Counted from the first letter of the stretch, positions 33,876-47,346 are shown. The stretch: DNA of 64,000 bases from Paraspadella gotoi (GCA_051294375.1 CM119264.1:2602005-2666004); one strand, 5' to 3'. Numbers and translations are program-made. The notes: generated from the letters alone by a model not told the origin.

Positions 33876-34456
33876 ATGGTGGACTAAAATCCACCAACCG
33901 TTCATCAGCGGCCATTGGTGCCGGAGGCAAGTCATTCGCCTCGTCGTCTGGCAGTTAAGAGGGACGGGGCGCTTAACCAGCCTGTTACAGCCTGATCCGA
34001 AGCTCAGGGACTGCTTATATTGAACGGTTCTGTCATTAACACTTATCAATAATTACTGTCTCTTCAATGGTGAGCCCGACTTGCGAACACAACAGCAACA
34101 ACAACACTTTCAGGCGACATGCCTCAACCTGGCGATGCACTTTCCGCCCACAACACATCAGGCGACATGCCTCAACTTGGTGACGAAATTTCCACCAACA
34201 ACAACAATTCAGTGAAGAGACGCAACAGACTTCTCCCTACGGGAGGGGGGGATGTATGGTGGACTAAAATCCACCAACCGTTCATCAGCGGCCATTGGTG
34301 CCGGAGGCAAGTCATTCGCCTCGTCGTCTGGCAGTTAAGAGGGACGGGGCGCTTAACCCGCCTGTGACATGGTGTTACAGCCTGATCCGAAGCTCAGGGA
34401 CTGCTTATATTGAACGGTTCTGTCATTAACACTTATCAATAATTACTGTCTCTTCA
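33876..34456 (+). mobile_element. TRIM-like miniature LTR element, copy 2
   Basis: LTRs at 33,876-34,066 and 34,256-34,456 flank a 189-bp internal region, the same internal length as copy 1. TGGTGAGCCCGACTTG follows the first LTR after one base (primer-binding site). GGGAGGGGGGGATGT ends the internal region (polypurine tract). Both LTRs lack about 35 bp that copy 1 and the solo LTR have (the GGTTCTAGCCC part), so the deletion predates or accompanied transposition. Flanks AAAAT and AAAAG agree at 4 of 5 bases. The internal region repeats CAGGCGACATGCCTCAAC twice. No ORF of a retroelement protein. Confidence 0.85.
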
Positions 34457-35046
34457 AAAAGTTTTTTTTCTCTAATGCGATTTAAAAAGTTTAATGATTA
34501 AGCGTAGGAAAAGGAAAACCAAATAGATAACTAGTCAGCTACATAGAAAAGAATAATGGGACACAACATACTTGTACATTACTTGTAACATGTAATAGAA
34601 TTCAACCATGTTTTTTATACAACTTCAATTTAACTCCTGATTGAATTTCTTTTAATTGTTTTTAAATTAAAGAGTAAGAAGGAAATAAACAAAGACGATA
34701 ACTTCTATTGATTTATTTTCAATAACCAAAATATCAGAAATATATCTGTACAAAATAATACTAATAATACTACTACTAATAATAATATTATAGCTTTACA
34801 AAATAATACTAATTTTATAAGCTCGAAATACCCTTTGGTTTGAATATGGTGGAGAGATAAACCCAATTAAGTTACCTAATTGGTTACGCGGAATGAATTT
34901 AAAGGAGCAAAATTTCAAATACATACATAATTAAAGTGTATCAAAAGTTATCATTCATCATTTCATGAAATCGAAATTGATAATGTTCCTACCTCACCCT
35001 AATATATATATTACAAAGTCAGAGTTGTAAATTGTTGACTTAATCA
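34457..35046. other. 3' flank of AMT paralogue 2
   Basis: AT-rich DNA. On the - strand AATAAA at 34,712-34,717 is the best poly(A) signal candidate, about 330 bases past the stop. An AAT/ACT-rich microsatellite lies at 34,757-34,795. Confidence 0.45.
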
Positions 35047-37218
35047 TCAAAGGTAAGCCTCATTATCTCTACCAGCGTCCCCGTTACTCTCATTTCCATT
35101 TTCCGAACTCGAATTTCCAATTTTTCCCGTTTTGAATTCGTTGAAAATGTTTGGGTTCGGAGCGATGATGGGAACGCTGTTTCCAACGAGAATCCCCCCC
35201 TGACTCATTCTCCGAGAGACGGCTTTCATGTCTCCTCCATAAGCGGCCGTCGGATAAGCCGGTTCGCCATGCTTTACAATGTCCATGCCCATTATCTCCG
35301 TTTGTTGATCCACTCTCAAAAGGCCCAAGAGGCGGAGACCACCGAACATAAGGACGGAGAGCCCCCCCGTCCAAACGACGATGACCAAAATCCCGGCGAC
35401 GCTCATTCCCAACATCAAATCGGATTTCACGTCTCCCTCTGCGACATCCGGGTTTCCATAAAACAGCCCCGTATCCTTGCGAAGGAAAGGCATAATCAGA
35501 AGACCCCATATGCCGCCTCCGCCGTGGACGGCGAAGGCATCGAGAGGATCGTCGACGTGCAACTTTTGCAAAGTCCAAGACGTCGCCATCATGATGGGAC
35601 CCGCCCCAGCGCCAATCACCATCGCGGCCCAAGGGTAAACTTTATCGCAGGAGCAGCAGATCGAGACCATTCCAGCAAGAGTCGCGTTTATTGTGGTCAG
35701 AATGGACCATTTGCCTGTTGGTTGACCCTTGAAAGAGATGCGGTTGACGACCAACGCAACGATGCCGGATGCAGCGCCGGCCATGATGGTGTTGGAGACA
35801 ACCAATGACACGACTTCCCCATCGCCTTCATTGGAGATGGCCAATTGCGAGCCTCCGTTGAAAGAGAAGAAGCCGACCAAGAGCAAGAGGCCGCCAAGAG
35901 CCGCCAATGGTACCGAGTGACCTTCCAGCTTCCCGCCTTTCATCGCGTCCTCCTTTTTCAGGTCAAAGAGTCCGTAATCGAAGCGTCCGAGCCGCGGACC
36001 CATGAGCACCGCCCCGCAGAGCGCCGCGACGCCGCCCGTCAAGTGGACCAGACCCGATCCGGCAAAGTCGCGATATCCGGCCGCGTAGAGAAATCCTTCC
36101 GAGGTCCAACCCCAATGAGAAACGACCGGATAGACGAAGCCAGTGATGAAGAGGCTGTAGATGAAGTAGGCCGTGAAGGAGCATCTCTCGGCCACCGCGC
36201 CGGAAACGATCGTCGACGCCGTCGCCGCGAAGACGAATTGGAAGAACCACTCCCCCCAACGACCGTCCATCTCGTAACCGGCGAAATGCCAGTAGCCGAT
36301 GAAGGAGTTGGTGTGCTCCTCATTGCCATAAGCGAAAGCAAAGCCGAAGACGAAGTAAGCGACGGCTCCGAAGAGCGCGTCGAGAATGTTCTTGATCAAG
36401 ATGTTGGTGGCGTTCTTGCTGCGGACGGCGCCGCATTCGAGGAAAGCGAACCCGGCCTAAGAATGAAATGGGGGGGGGGTTGATTGATTGATTTTTTTGT
36501 AATGCATATTATTATTATAGTTTTGCAATATGTTGATTAAAACCAAAAAAAGTTCTTTATATTTGTGCGGTATCCCTATAAAAAAATGAGAAAATGCATC
36601 AGGAAAGATTATTTTAAAAACAATTTCTTTTATTTCACTTATGATCACAATGGCAAGAATAATCACGCTTAAATGAATATCACAATTACAATACTGTACT
36701 TTATATTCACAATAACAATAAAAATATCCAAACAAACCTGCAAAAGAACCACAACGACAGCGTTTATGAAAAGAAAGAAAGCGTCCATGTTTTTGCCTTG
36801 AACTCCGGTTGTCTTTGTGTTGCCTTCCACATCCTTGGTCAGGTTAGCGATGAGTCCCTGTCAATGGACATGGTAGAAAATGTTAAATAGACATGGTAGA
36901 CATGAAAAATGTTTATGTCTGTGACAATCTTTAATCTTTCATTAATTTTTACTATATTTACATTAAAAAATGATGATAAAAAATGTCATTTTAATCAACT
37001 TTCAAGCTTTTTTGCCCCATAGTAGGTAGTATTTTTTAAAGTTCATTCCAAACCGTAATATTCTTCAATGATTTTAATTATGATTTATATTTAACAATAA
37101 AAAATTTAACCTCCATGCGTGTCTCCTTTCTCTCCCATTCGTCCACGAAATTATTCCAAAATTGGACTTTGTCTGCGTTGGTGGATTCATTGAACCAAGT
37201 CTCATTTATTCGCCACAT
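35047..37218 (-). CDS. AMT-family ammonium transporter, paralogue 2
   Basis: Exons 37,111-37,218, 36,738-36,857 and 35,047-36,456 on the - strand give 545 residues. Junctions, phase 0 and the 120-nt exon 2 match paralogue 1. The N-terminus MWRINETWFNEST has two sequons, and NLT in exon 2 corresponds to NLS in the paralogue. DFAGSGLVHLTGG starts at Asp206; His214 and His387 form the twin-His pore. Unlike paralogue 1, it keeps Phe152 at the outer gate (AmtB F107) and Ser279 in FNGGS (AmtB S219), so its pore is canonical. The C-terminus has GMDIVKHGEPAYP, NSVPIIAPNPNIFN and a final DNEAYL. CCTTCAG 20-odd bases before the ATG could be a 5'-UTR or trans-splice acceptor. Role by family: ammonium transport across the plasma membrane. 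A C10 run lies in the pyrimidine tract of intron 2. Confidence 0.94.
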
Positions 37219-37867
37219 TTTCTAACTTGCTCTTTTGTCTGAAGGAAAAATGAAATCAAAATTAATAATGATCCGTTACGTGTTGGGAGGGAATTGTCGA
37301 GTTATATGACGAATAATTTAATTCCGTATAAATCCGTATAAGTCCGTATAAATATAAATATAAATATAAATCTAAATATAAATATACGGAATCGGAAAGA
37401 TCGGACCGACCGACCAAAAAGTGACTCATAGAGTTGCTCCATGAGTACTCGCGGCGCAACTAAAAATTATGAATGAGGGAGGAACAGGATGTGAAAAAAA
37501 AGAAGAGTTAGAAACAGTGAAAGTGATACGAGAATAATTGTGACAAATCAGTGAAAAAAATGAACGCAATTTTTTTGGTTTATTTGTAAAAAGGATTGAT
37601 TCAAATAAAAAATGTGAATTTTCGTCACTTTTTTCCAAAAGCTCTCAATTTCCATTCTCAATCCCTGAACTTAATTTTAATTGAAAATTGCAAAATTACT
37701 TGTTTCACTATTTTAAGTATTAAAATTTATAATATTCATTAAAAATATAAATTACGAATACTATTTTTTTTACATTAATTTTGGTTTTTGATAATCTAAA
37801 TTTCAAAATATTATATTATTAATGGGAGATTGTTTTTAGTGTTGTCTTCTGGAAGTAGAGTCGGGCA
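37219..37867. other. 5' flank of AMT paralogue 2, AT-rich
   Basis: Contains an array of TAAATA units with CCGTATAAAT ends (37,325-37,390) and AT-rich DNA. The promoter of paralogue 2 should lie here, but no specific element can be named. Confidence 0.45.
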
Positions 37868-38095
37868 TTGCCTAAGTTCAACCCGCCTATAAGCCTGACC
37901 CTGAGTAAATCAATCGACTCATGACCATAAGTTACCGGGTTCGATCCCCACCAGGTGCCTACCCTGCGTGGAGCCCCCCTTGAAAACCCTCAAACCCAGG
38001 ACCACAGAAGAAAGGGGCAAAGAAGTTGAGGTTACTACTCTTCAGCCCAATTAGCGCCATATCTATTTCTTTACCGATAAATATATAATATGAAA
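37868..38095 (+). mobile_element. SINE-like repeat with pol III B box
   Basis: GGTTCGATCCC at 37,938-37,948 fits the tRNA B-box consensus, followed by CACCAGGTGCCTA and a common tail (GGGGCAAAGAAGTTGAGG, TAGCGCCATATCTATTTC). A second copy at about 40,300-40,510 is part of the larger duplication, so dispersal is not shown. An A box is not convincing. Confidence 0.4.
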
Positions 38096-38714
38096 CCTAA
38101 TCCTAAATTGATTTTAAAACTTTGGTAAAATAAAGTAAAATTTATTTTTGTTATTTTTCTTAATTTTTCAATATTATTTTTTTTGGCTTAAAGAAAAACT
38201 TTCTTCACTTTCTTTCTTAGATTTTTTTTTCGTCAATAAAAGAAATCATCAGTTAGATAATCAATAATCAATTAACCAAAAAGAGGAGATATTTATTTTT
38301 TTTCTCTCTATCGTGATTAGCGCAATAATTATTAGACGAAGTCGAATAAACCGACGATCAAGCGAACAAACTCTTTTCGATCGCTGGAGGAGGAGGAGGA
38401 AGAGGAGGAAGAGGAGGAGGAAGGAAAGGAAGAAGAAAGAGGATATCGTTCCCCCTCTTGTCACTTTCTCTCTCTCAATCTCTTTCCATCTCTCTCTCCC
38501 TCTCCTCTCTCCTCCTCGTCTCTCTCTTCACTCCCTCGTCTCACTATTTGTTTCTCTCTCTCTATTTCTTTTTCCTCTTTCTATCTCTCTCTCTCTCTCT
38601 CCTACTCTTTCTTTATCTACTATTTCTTTCTCTCTCTCTCTCTCTCTTGCTCTCTCTCTCTGACTCTCTCTCTCTCTCTTTCCTGGTAATGTAGACAAAC
38701 AAGAACGGTATTTC

Positions 38715-38955
38715 CAATGTATTGCGCCGCAGTGTTTGCCTTATCACGAGTATTTCTCGTGACATGTCATGTCGTGACATAACGTGAAATGACATGACTA
38801 CATGACTACAATAACTTTCTTCCCCCGTGTATTTATGACACGCACTGCATCGAAATTCCGTCTTTTATTCTTTATAGTTTCAGGATTTCCTGAAGGCGTC
38901 GCGAGCAGTCACTTAGATTTGAGATTTTTTTTCTTTCTTAATAAATGAGCAACCA
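38715..38955 (-). repeat. Dispersed repeat family R1, reverse copy
   Basis: The reverse complement matches 1,070-1,345 over its length, ending CACTGCGGCGCAA. A noisy copy at 41,130-41,345 comes with the larger duplication. Confidence 0.7.
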
Positions 38956-39061
38956 AGGGAGCAACCAACTAAAAACTCATAGCGCCAAATTTGGAACATT
39001 AACATTTTTTCACTTTTAGAAAAAGAATAGAATCGCTCTGCGAGTACTTACGGCCCAGCTA

Positions 39062-39838
39062 CGCGGATTTCAAATGGGGAGTGAAATGAAAGGATCAAAT
39101 ACTGTGTCTAAATTATTTGTGTAGCAACTTCAGATTTTGAACTCTGGTAGTAAAAAAGTATGACATTTTTTATTTTTCAAATCCCATTAGTCAGCTTTCT
39201 TACTTTCTTAGTTATGTGCTCATCAATGGCAAGGTCGAATTTCAAAGAAGCAAATTTTTTGTATTTGAATAAGACCTTCCTGTTATAAGATATATTTTTA
39301 TAAAAAAAGTTAAATGTTTGAAAATTTAGGTTCATCTTACAAATATAGACATTGGAGTATGTGTCTGAGCAATCAGAATGTCAAAAACTTTTTCACAACC
39401 ACAATGACAGCCGTTTTCATTTTATAGGTTTTCAAGTTAAAACTTATAGAAAATAAAAATTTCAGCTCTCAAAAAAAATTAGAAAAGAACAATGATTTGG
39501 CAAGAACCTGTTGCCTAACTAAACCTTGAAATATATTAATAAGAATTTTTTTACATGCTCCCAAGACAGTAAACTAACTATTAAATGTAAAATAAATTAA
39601 AATTTTCGTCTCAATTTTTTTCACAATGAGTTTAAAATAGAACTATCAAATAAGAGGGGAGAAATGTTGCAAAAAAAGCTGCTGAAATGCAAGCGCGCCA
39701 GTTGTTATGATGTAATGTATTATCAATTTGCTTTATAGGAACATAAACGTCAGGAATTTTTCTAACAAATATTAATCACATTCAGTCAGTTAAGAGTTAT
39801 AACAATTCTTTTCATTTCACTCCCATTTGAAATCCGTG
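39062..39838. mobile_element. TA-flanked MITE with about 30-bp inverted termini
   Basis: The left end CGCGGATTTCAAATGGGGAG and the right end (complement) CACGGATTTCAAATGGGAG continue into GTGAAATGAAA, about 30 bp of inverted repeat. TA dinucleotides flank both ends (39,060-39,061 and 39,839-39,840), the target of Tc1/mariner transposases. 777 bp, no ORF. The copy at 41,485-42,254 belongs to the larger duplication. Confidence 0.65.
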
Positions 39839-40289
39839 TATAAATACCAGGCGTTTAAAACCGGTTTTTTAATAGACTTAATAGACATAATAGAACGCAT
39901 AAGAACTCGTAATTTGTCTTTTATATTTTGGCTTTCGGATATCAATCAGTATTTTTCTTTATTTATTAAAATGACCCGAATTTAAAAAAATGTTTCTTTC
40001 TCTCTCGCTCTCTCTCCCTCCCTCTCTCCCTCTCTCCCTCTCTCCCTCTCTCTCTCTCATGTTTTATGTATTGAACCTTTGGCTTCTGGTGGGTCTAATC
40101 CCCCGACGGCGCAAATTGGATTCTCAAACTCGATCACCGAAACCGAGTTTCACATTCGATTCCATCACAAATTCACGAATCACGAGGACGTGAGTCGTGA
40201 ATGGTGATTGGTGAATCCCAGTCACGGATTTCCTTCCAATACGCTTTGATTTCTGGCAGATGGTATTGGCGGAAAAAGAGAGAGATCGG

Positions 40290-42680
40290 CCGATCTGCTA
40301 ACGTCTCAAGCCCCGCTACTAAGCTGACCCTGGAGTAAATCAAATCGACTCATGACAATGAAGTACCGGGTCGATCCCCACCAGGTGCCTATTGCGTGGA
40401 GCCCTTGAAAACCCTAACAACGGACACACGAAGAAAGGGGCAAAGAAAGTTGAGGTTACTACTCTTCAGCCAATAAGCGCCATATCTATTTCTTTACGAT
40501 TAAATATATAATTGAAACCTAATCCTAACATTGATTTAAACTTGGTAAAATAAAGTCGAATTTATTTTTGTTATTTTTCTTAATTTTCAATATTATTTTT
40601 TTGGCTTAAAAAAAAACTATTTCTTCACTTTCTTTCTTAGATTTTTTTTTCGTCAATAAAAGAAATCATCATCAGTGATAATACATAAATCAAATTAACC
40701 AAAAGAGGAGATATTTTTTTTTTTCTCTCTATCGTGATTAGCGGCATAATTATTAGACGAAGTCGAATAAACCGACGATCAAGGCGAACAAACTCTTTTC
40801 GATCGCTGGAGAGAGGAGGAAGAGGAGGAAGAGGAGGAGGAAGGAAGGAAGAAGAAAGAGGATATCGTTCCTCTTGTCACTCTTGTCATCTTTTTCTCTC
40901 TTCTCTTCTTTCCTCATCTCTTTCTCTCTCTCTCTCTTCTCTCCTCTCTCTGCCTCTACTCCTCACTATTTGTTTCTCTCTCTCTATTTTTTTTCTCTCT
41001 TTTCTATCTTCTCTCTCTCTCCTACTCTTTTTTTATCTCTATTTCTTTCTCTTCTCTCTCTCTCTCTTCTCTCTGACTCTCTCACTCTCTCTCTCTCCTC
41101 ATTTCCTGGTAATGTAGACAAACAAGAACGGTATTTCCACCAGTGTTATAGTATTTTCTCGTACATGTCATGTGACATAACGTGAAATGACATGACTACA
41201 TGACTACAATAACTTTCTCCCCCGTGTATTTATGACACGCACTGCATCGAAATTCGCGTTTTTATTCTTATAGTTTTCAGGATTTTGAAGGCGTCGCGAG
41301 CAGTCGCTTAGATTTGAGATTTTTTTTCTTTCTTAAATAATGAGCAACCAAGGAGCAACCAACTAAAAACTAATGCGCCAAATTTAAGTAGAGCGAAGGT
41401 TTTTCTGTGACAAAATTAACTATTTTTCACTTTTAGAAAAAGAAACATATAGAATCGCTTCTGCGAGTACTTACGTGCCGCATACGCGGATTTCAAATGG
41501 GAGTGAAATGAAAGGATCAAATACTGTTGTCTAAATTATTTGTTGTAGCAACTTCAGATTTTGAACTCTGGTAGTAAAAATAGATGAATTTTTTATTTTC
41601 AAATCCCATTAGTCCAGCTTGCTTACTTTCTTAGTTATGTCTCATCAATGCAAGTCGAATTTTCAAAGAAGCAATTTTTTGTATTTGAATAAGACCTTCC
41701 TGTTATAAGAGATATATTTTTATAAAAAAAGTTAAATGTTTGAAAATTAGGTTCATCTTACAAATATAGACATTGGAGTATATGTCTGAGCAATCAGAAT
41801 GTCAAAAACTTTTTCACAACCACAATGACAGCCGTTTTCATTTTATAGGTTTTCAAGTTAAAACTTTATAGAAAATAAAATTTCAGCTCTCAAAAAAAAT
41901 TGAAAAGAACAATGATTTGGCAAGAACTGTTGCCTAACTAAACTTGAAATATATTAATAAGAATTTTTTACATGCTCCCAAGCAGTAAACTAACTATTAA
42001 ATGTAAAATAAATTAAATTTTTGTCTCAATTTTTTTCACAATGAGTTTAAAATAGAACTATCAAAATAAGAGGGGAGAAATGTTGCAAAAAAAGCTGCTG
42101 AAATGCAAGCGCGCCAGTTGTTATGAATGTAATGTATTATCAATTTGCTTGTATAGGAACATAAACGTCAGAATTTTTCTAACAAATATTATCACATTCA
42201 GTCAGTTAAGAGTTATAACAATTCTTTTCATTTCACTCCCATTTGAAGTCCGTGTATAATACAGGCGTTTAAAACGGTTTTTTTATAGACTTTTAAAATA
42301 AATATAGAACGCATAAGAACTCGAAATTTGTCTTTTATATTTTGGCTTTCGGATATCAATCAGTATTTTTCTTTATTTATTAAAATGACCACAATTTAAA
42401 AAAATGTTTCTTTCTCTCTCGCTCTCTCTCCTCCCTCTCTCCCTCTCTCCCCTCTCTCCTCTCTCTCTCTCATGTTTTATGTATTTGAACCTTTGGCTTC
42501 TGGTGGGTCTAATCCCCGACGGCGCGAAATTGGATTCTCAACTCGATCACCGAAACCGAGTTCACATTCGATTCCATCACAAATTCACGAATCACGAGGA
42601 CGTGAGTCGTGAATGGTGATTGGTGAATCCCAGTCACGGATTTCCTTCCAATACGCTTTGATTTCTGGCAGATGGTATGC
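40290..42680. repeat. 2.4-kb duplicated unit, copy 2 (noisy)
   Basis: Same order of elements as 37,868-40,275, with many one-base indels, mainly in homopolymers. Includes MITE copy 41,485-42,254 and R1 copy 41,130-41,345. It lies 250 bases from a 25-N gap. It may be an uncorrected duplicate of copy 1 made during gap filling. Confidence 0.75.
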
Positions 42681-42710
42681 GGGTTTCAATTATTTCAATC
42701 TCTCTCTCTC

Positions 42711-42758
<48 letters not shown>

Positions 42759-43200
42759 GTTCTCGTTCTCTCTCTCTCTCTCTCTCGTCTCGTTTTCCGA
42801 GATTTTGACCCAAAAGTCTTAAATTGGGATCGGAGCTGCTGCGGCTGCGGCTGCGGACTGAGGCTGCTGTTCCGGCTGGCTGCGGCTTCGGGCGGCGGGT
42901 CTGAGAAGCGCAAAACAGGATTAACCATTAATTNNNNNNNNNNNNNNNNNNNNNNNNNGTTTCAATTACTTCAATCTTCTGTACCTCATCTCCAGTCTCT
43001 GTCTTTCTCCATCTCACCCCTTCTCTCCTCATCATCAGTCATCCTCTCTCTCACGCTTCTCTCGTCTAATCTCTCGATCTCTCTCCGACAGTCCTCGATC
43101 TATGTCTCTCTGCTTCTACTCTCTCTCCTCTTCTCGTCTCGTTTTCCGAGATTTTGACCCAAAAGTCTTTAAATTGGGGATCGGAGCTGCTGCGGTGATC
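42681..43200. repeat. CT tract and GCTGCGG stretch, repeated across a 25-N gap
   Basis: 42,681-42,845 and 42,959-43,195 share TTTCAATTA.TTCAATC, TCGTTTTCCGAGATTTTGAC and ATCGGAGCTGCTGCGG on the two sides of the Ns at 42,934-42,958. The CT tract between differs. Again the picture of two unmerged contig ends. Confidence 0.7.
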
Positions 43201-44280
43201 GTGAATTGAATTTTTTTCTCTTTTTGGAACCAATCATTTTTTCTTTAGTTTTTTTCTGTGTTCTTCCGATTCATAGTTTAAATGTTAATTTTAAGTGATA
43301 CGCAGCAGGGACTTTCATATTGATCCTGTGATTTTTCAAACCAGAGTGACTGTAGCGAATGATAAATTATAAATTATTATGCTATTTCATCTCATCTATC
43401 TCATTGCGTATTATTTCTCATGTCGAACAGACAGACTGATAGACGAAAAGACAGAATGGACAGAAACGTGATATCCCGCGGCGCAAAAAAGGTATTCATG
43501 TATGACGTTCGTATTTCAAGACGAAAAACTTTTTGTTTCTTTATAAAAAATATAATCGAAAAAAAGAAAGAAATTCATTTGAATTTAATTTTTGACTTTT
43601 TGATTAAGCAAAAGGAGTTTTTTTGTCAACAACGATTTTATTTGTCAATAAAAATTCATTTTGCTTAATCACCAAACGTAACGAAAAGAAAGATAAAACA
43701 GAATGACTTTTTGATTGTTCTCCCCTTAAGTTTAACTTCGTGGGGAATCAACTGAGTTTTAAAATTTTTTTTTCCCCCGAAAACCGGTTTTCTATTTTTT
43801 CAATTTTTAGACCGAAAAAGGAAAAGAAAAAGGAAAAGGAAAAGGAGTGACAATGTCGGTTGTACTTAATACTTGACTGGTTTCGTAATAAAACAAAAAC
43901 AAAAAAAGTTTATCTTTTGTAATCACAGTTAAGAATAATTTGAGATCAACTTATTTAGACTACAATGAGTCACTGCTCTTCTCTTCTCACAATCTTCTCG
44001 CGTTCACCATCATTAACCTTTCACAACCTCACCCTATTATGTCTCATCGTCTTCACTCTCTCCATCCTCACACTTTTCAATTTGAATCAAATTCGAATTA
44101 CATTTTATTTTTTATTCTTCTCCTCTTTTCCATCTTATTCTCATTTTCTTGTGTCTCTCACTCTCTATCATTCTCCCTTGCTCTCTCTCACACTATCTCA
44201 CTCTCTCTCAATTTTTCTTCAACGCCCCAATGCGTTTTTTTCCAACTCGTCCCTCTTTCACTCTATTCCATCCGCGATCC
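43201..44280. other. AT-rich and T/C-rich DNA, nothing recognised
   Basis: AT-rich unique sequence to about 43,950, then TCT/TCA-rich DNA. The long frames starting near 43,940 run through Ns and repeats and are not genes. Confidence 0.5.
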
Positions 44281-44315
<35 letters not shown>

Positions 44316-45215
44316 NNNNNNNNNNNNNNNNNNNNNNNNNNNNNNNNNNNNNNNNNNNNNNNNNNNNNNNNNNNNNNNNNNNNNNNNNNNNNNNNNNNNN
44401 NNNNNNNNNNNNNNNNNNNNNNNNNNNNNNNNNNNNNNNNNNNNNNNNNNNNNNNNNNNNNNNNNNNNNNNNNNNNNNNNNNNNNNNNNNNNNNNNNNNN
44501 NNNNNNNNNNNNNNNNNNNNNNNNNNNNNNNNNNNNNNNNNNNNNNNNNNNNNNNNNNNNNNNNNNNNNNNNNNNNNNNNNNNNNNNNNNNNNNNNNNNN
44601 NNNNNNNNNNNNNNNNNNNNNNNNNNNNNNNNNNNNNNNNNNNNNNNNNNNNNNNNNNNNNNNNNNNNNNNNNNNNNNNNNNNNNNNNNNNNNNNNNNNN
44701 NNNNNNNNNNNNNNNNNNNNNNNNNNNNNNNNNNNNNNNNNNNNNNNATGGAGGAAGGGAGGAAAGGAAAGAAAAAAGGAAATGGAGGAAGGAAGGAAAG
44801 GAAAGGAAAGAAAAAAGGAAATGGAGGGAGGAAAGAAAAGAAAAGAAAAAAAGAAAATGGAGGAAGGGAGGAAAGAAAAGAAAAAAGGAAATGGAGGAAG
44901 AGAGGAAAGAAAAGAAAAGAAAAAAGGAAATGGTGGAAGGAAGGAAAGAAAAGAAAAGAAAAAAGGAAATGGAAGAAGGAAGGAAAAGAAAGAAAAGAAA
45001 AAAGGAAATGGAGGAAGGGAGGAAAGGAAAGAAAAAAGGAAATGGAGAAAGAGAGGAAAGAAAAGAAAAGAAAAAAGGAAATGGAGGAAGGGAGGAAGGA
45101 AAGAAAAAATGTAATGGAGAAAGAGAGGACAGAAAAGAAAAGAAAAAAATGAAATGGAGGAAGGGAGGAAAGGAAAGAAAAAAAGGAAATGTAGAAAGGG
45201 AGGAAAGGAAAGTCA
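44281..45215. repeat. CT tract, 432-N gap, and 40-50-bp purine minisatellite
   Basis: CT tract 44,281-44,315, Ns 44,316-44,747, then about ten units of AAAGGAAATGGAGGAAGGGA plus AAGAAAAG-type spacers to 45,215. The homopurine strand gives Lys/Glu/Arg frames that are not genes. Confidence 0.9.
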
Positions 45216-46770
<1,555 letters not shown>

Positions 46771-47346
46771 AGAAAAACAATGAAAAAAAAGAAAAAAAAG
46801 GGAAAAAAGAAAAATGAAGGATGCGGAGAAAAATTAAGGAAAAGAAAAAAAAAGGAAAGAAGGAAGAAAAAAAAGTGGGTAAAACTGTGATTGATGAATG
46901 AGCTTAATAGACCTTAAAGACGGAAGACCATCAGTGAGAAAAAGGAAAAAAATTCTCACTCGCAGAAAAGGAAAAAAAAAAAGAGAAAATTTTTTTTTGT
47001 AGTATAAATTTCTGAGGTTTAAGGAAGAGTTAACGAAATTGGTTCAACCAGTATAAAAATAATTCCTTCATTCAATAAATAAGCCATCTTGCCTACAGAC
47101 TGTGGAAAATGTGATGAAAGCGGAATCCCTGTCTCTTACAATACGTTAACGGAGCAGGACTATGTAATAAATGTATGTATGTATGTATTTATGTATGCTT
47201 TTAATCTAGTCTCTCTCACAGTCTCTTTACCTCTCAGTAACTGGCCTTTCCAGTTTCAGTTCCAGTTCCAGTTCCAGTTCCAATAGTATAATGTCTTTTA
47301 TATACTCTTTCAATTATATAATATTTATATGCTATGTTATTATCTC
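46771..47346. other. A-rich DNA and (CAGTTC)n; possible retroelement 3' end
   Basis: A-rich run 46,775-46,985, unique DNA, then AATAAATGTATGTATGTATG (47,167-47,190) and six CAGTTC units (47,250-47,281). The GTATG array after AATAAA resembles the short tandem repeat tails of RTE-type retrotransposons, but no coding remnant is seen. Confidence 0.35.

Larger units (their letters stand above)
37868..40275. repeat. 2.4-kb duplicated unit, copy 1 (clean)
   Basis: Repeated at about 40,290-42,680 in direct orientation. Contains a SINE-like repeat, GAGGA/CT tracts (38,383-38,685), a reversed R1 copy (38,715-38,955), a TA-flanked MITE (39,062-39,838), a CTCC tract (40,001-40,060) and, at 40,080-40,270, a unique-like stretch. 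No gene is recognised. Confidence 0.8.

Noticed and set aside
47089-47286. Frame starting MPTDCGKCDESG
   Set aside because: Looks protein-like at first but runs at once into GTATG and CAGTTC repeats; no similarity recognised.
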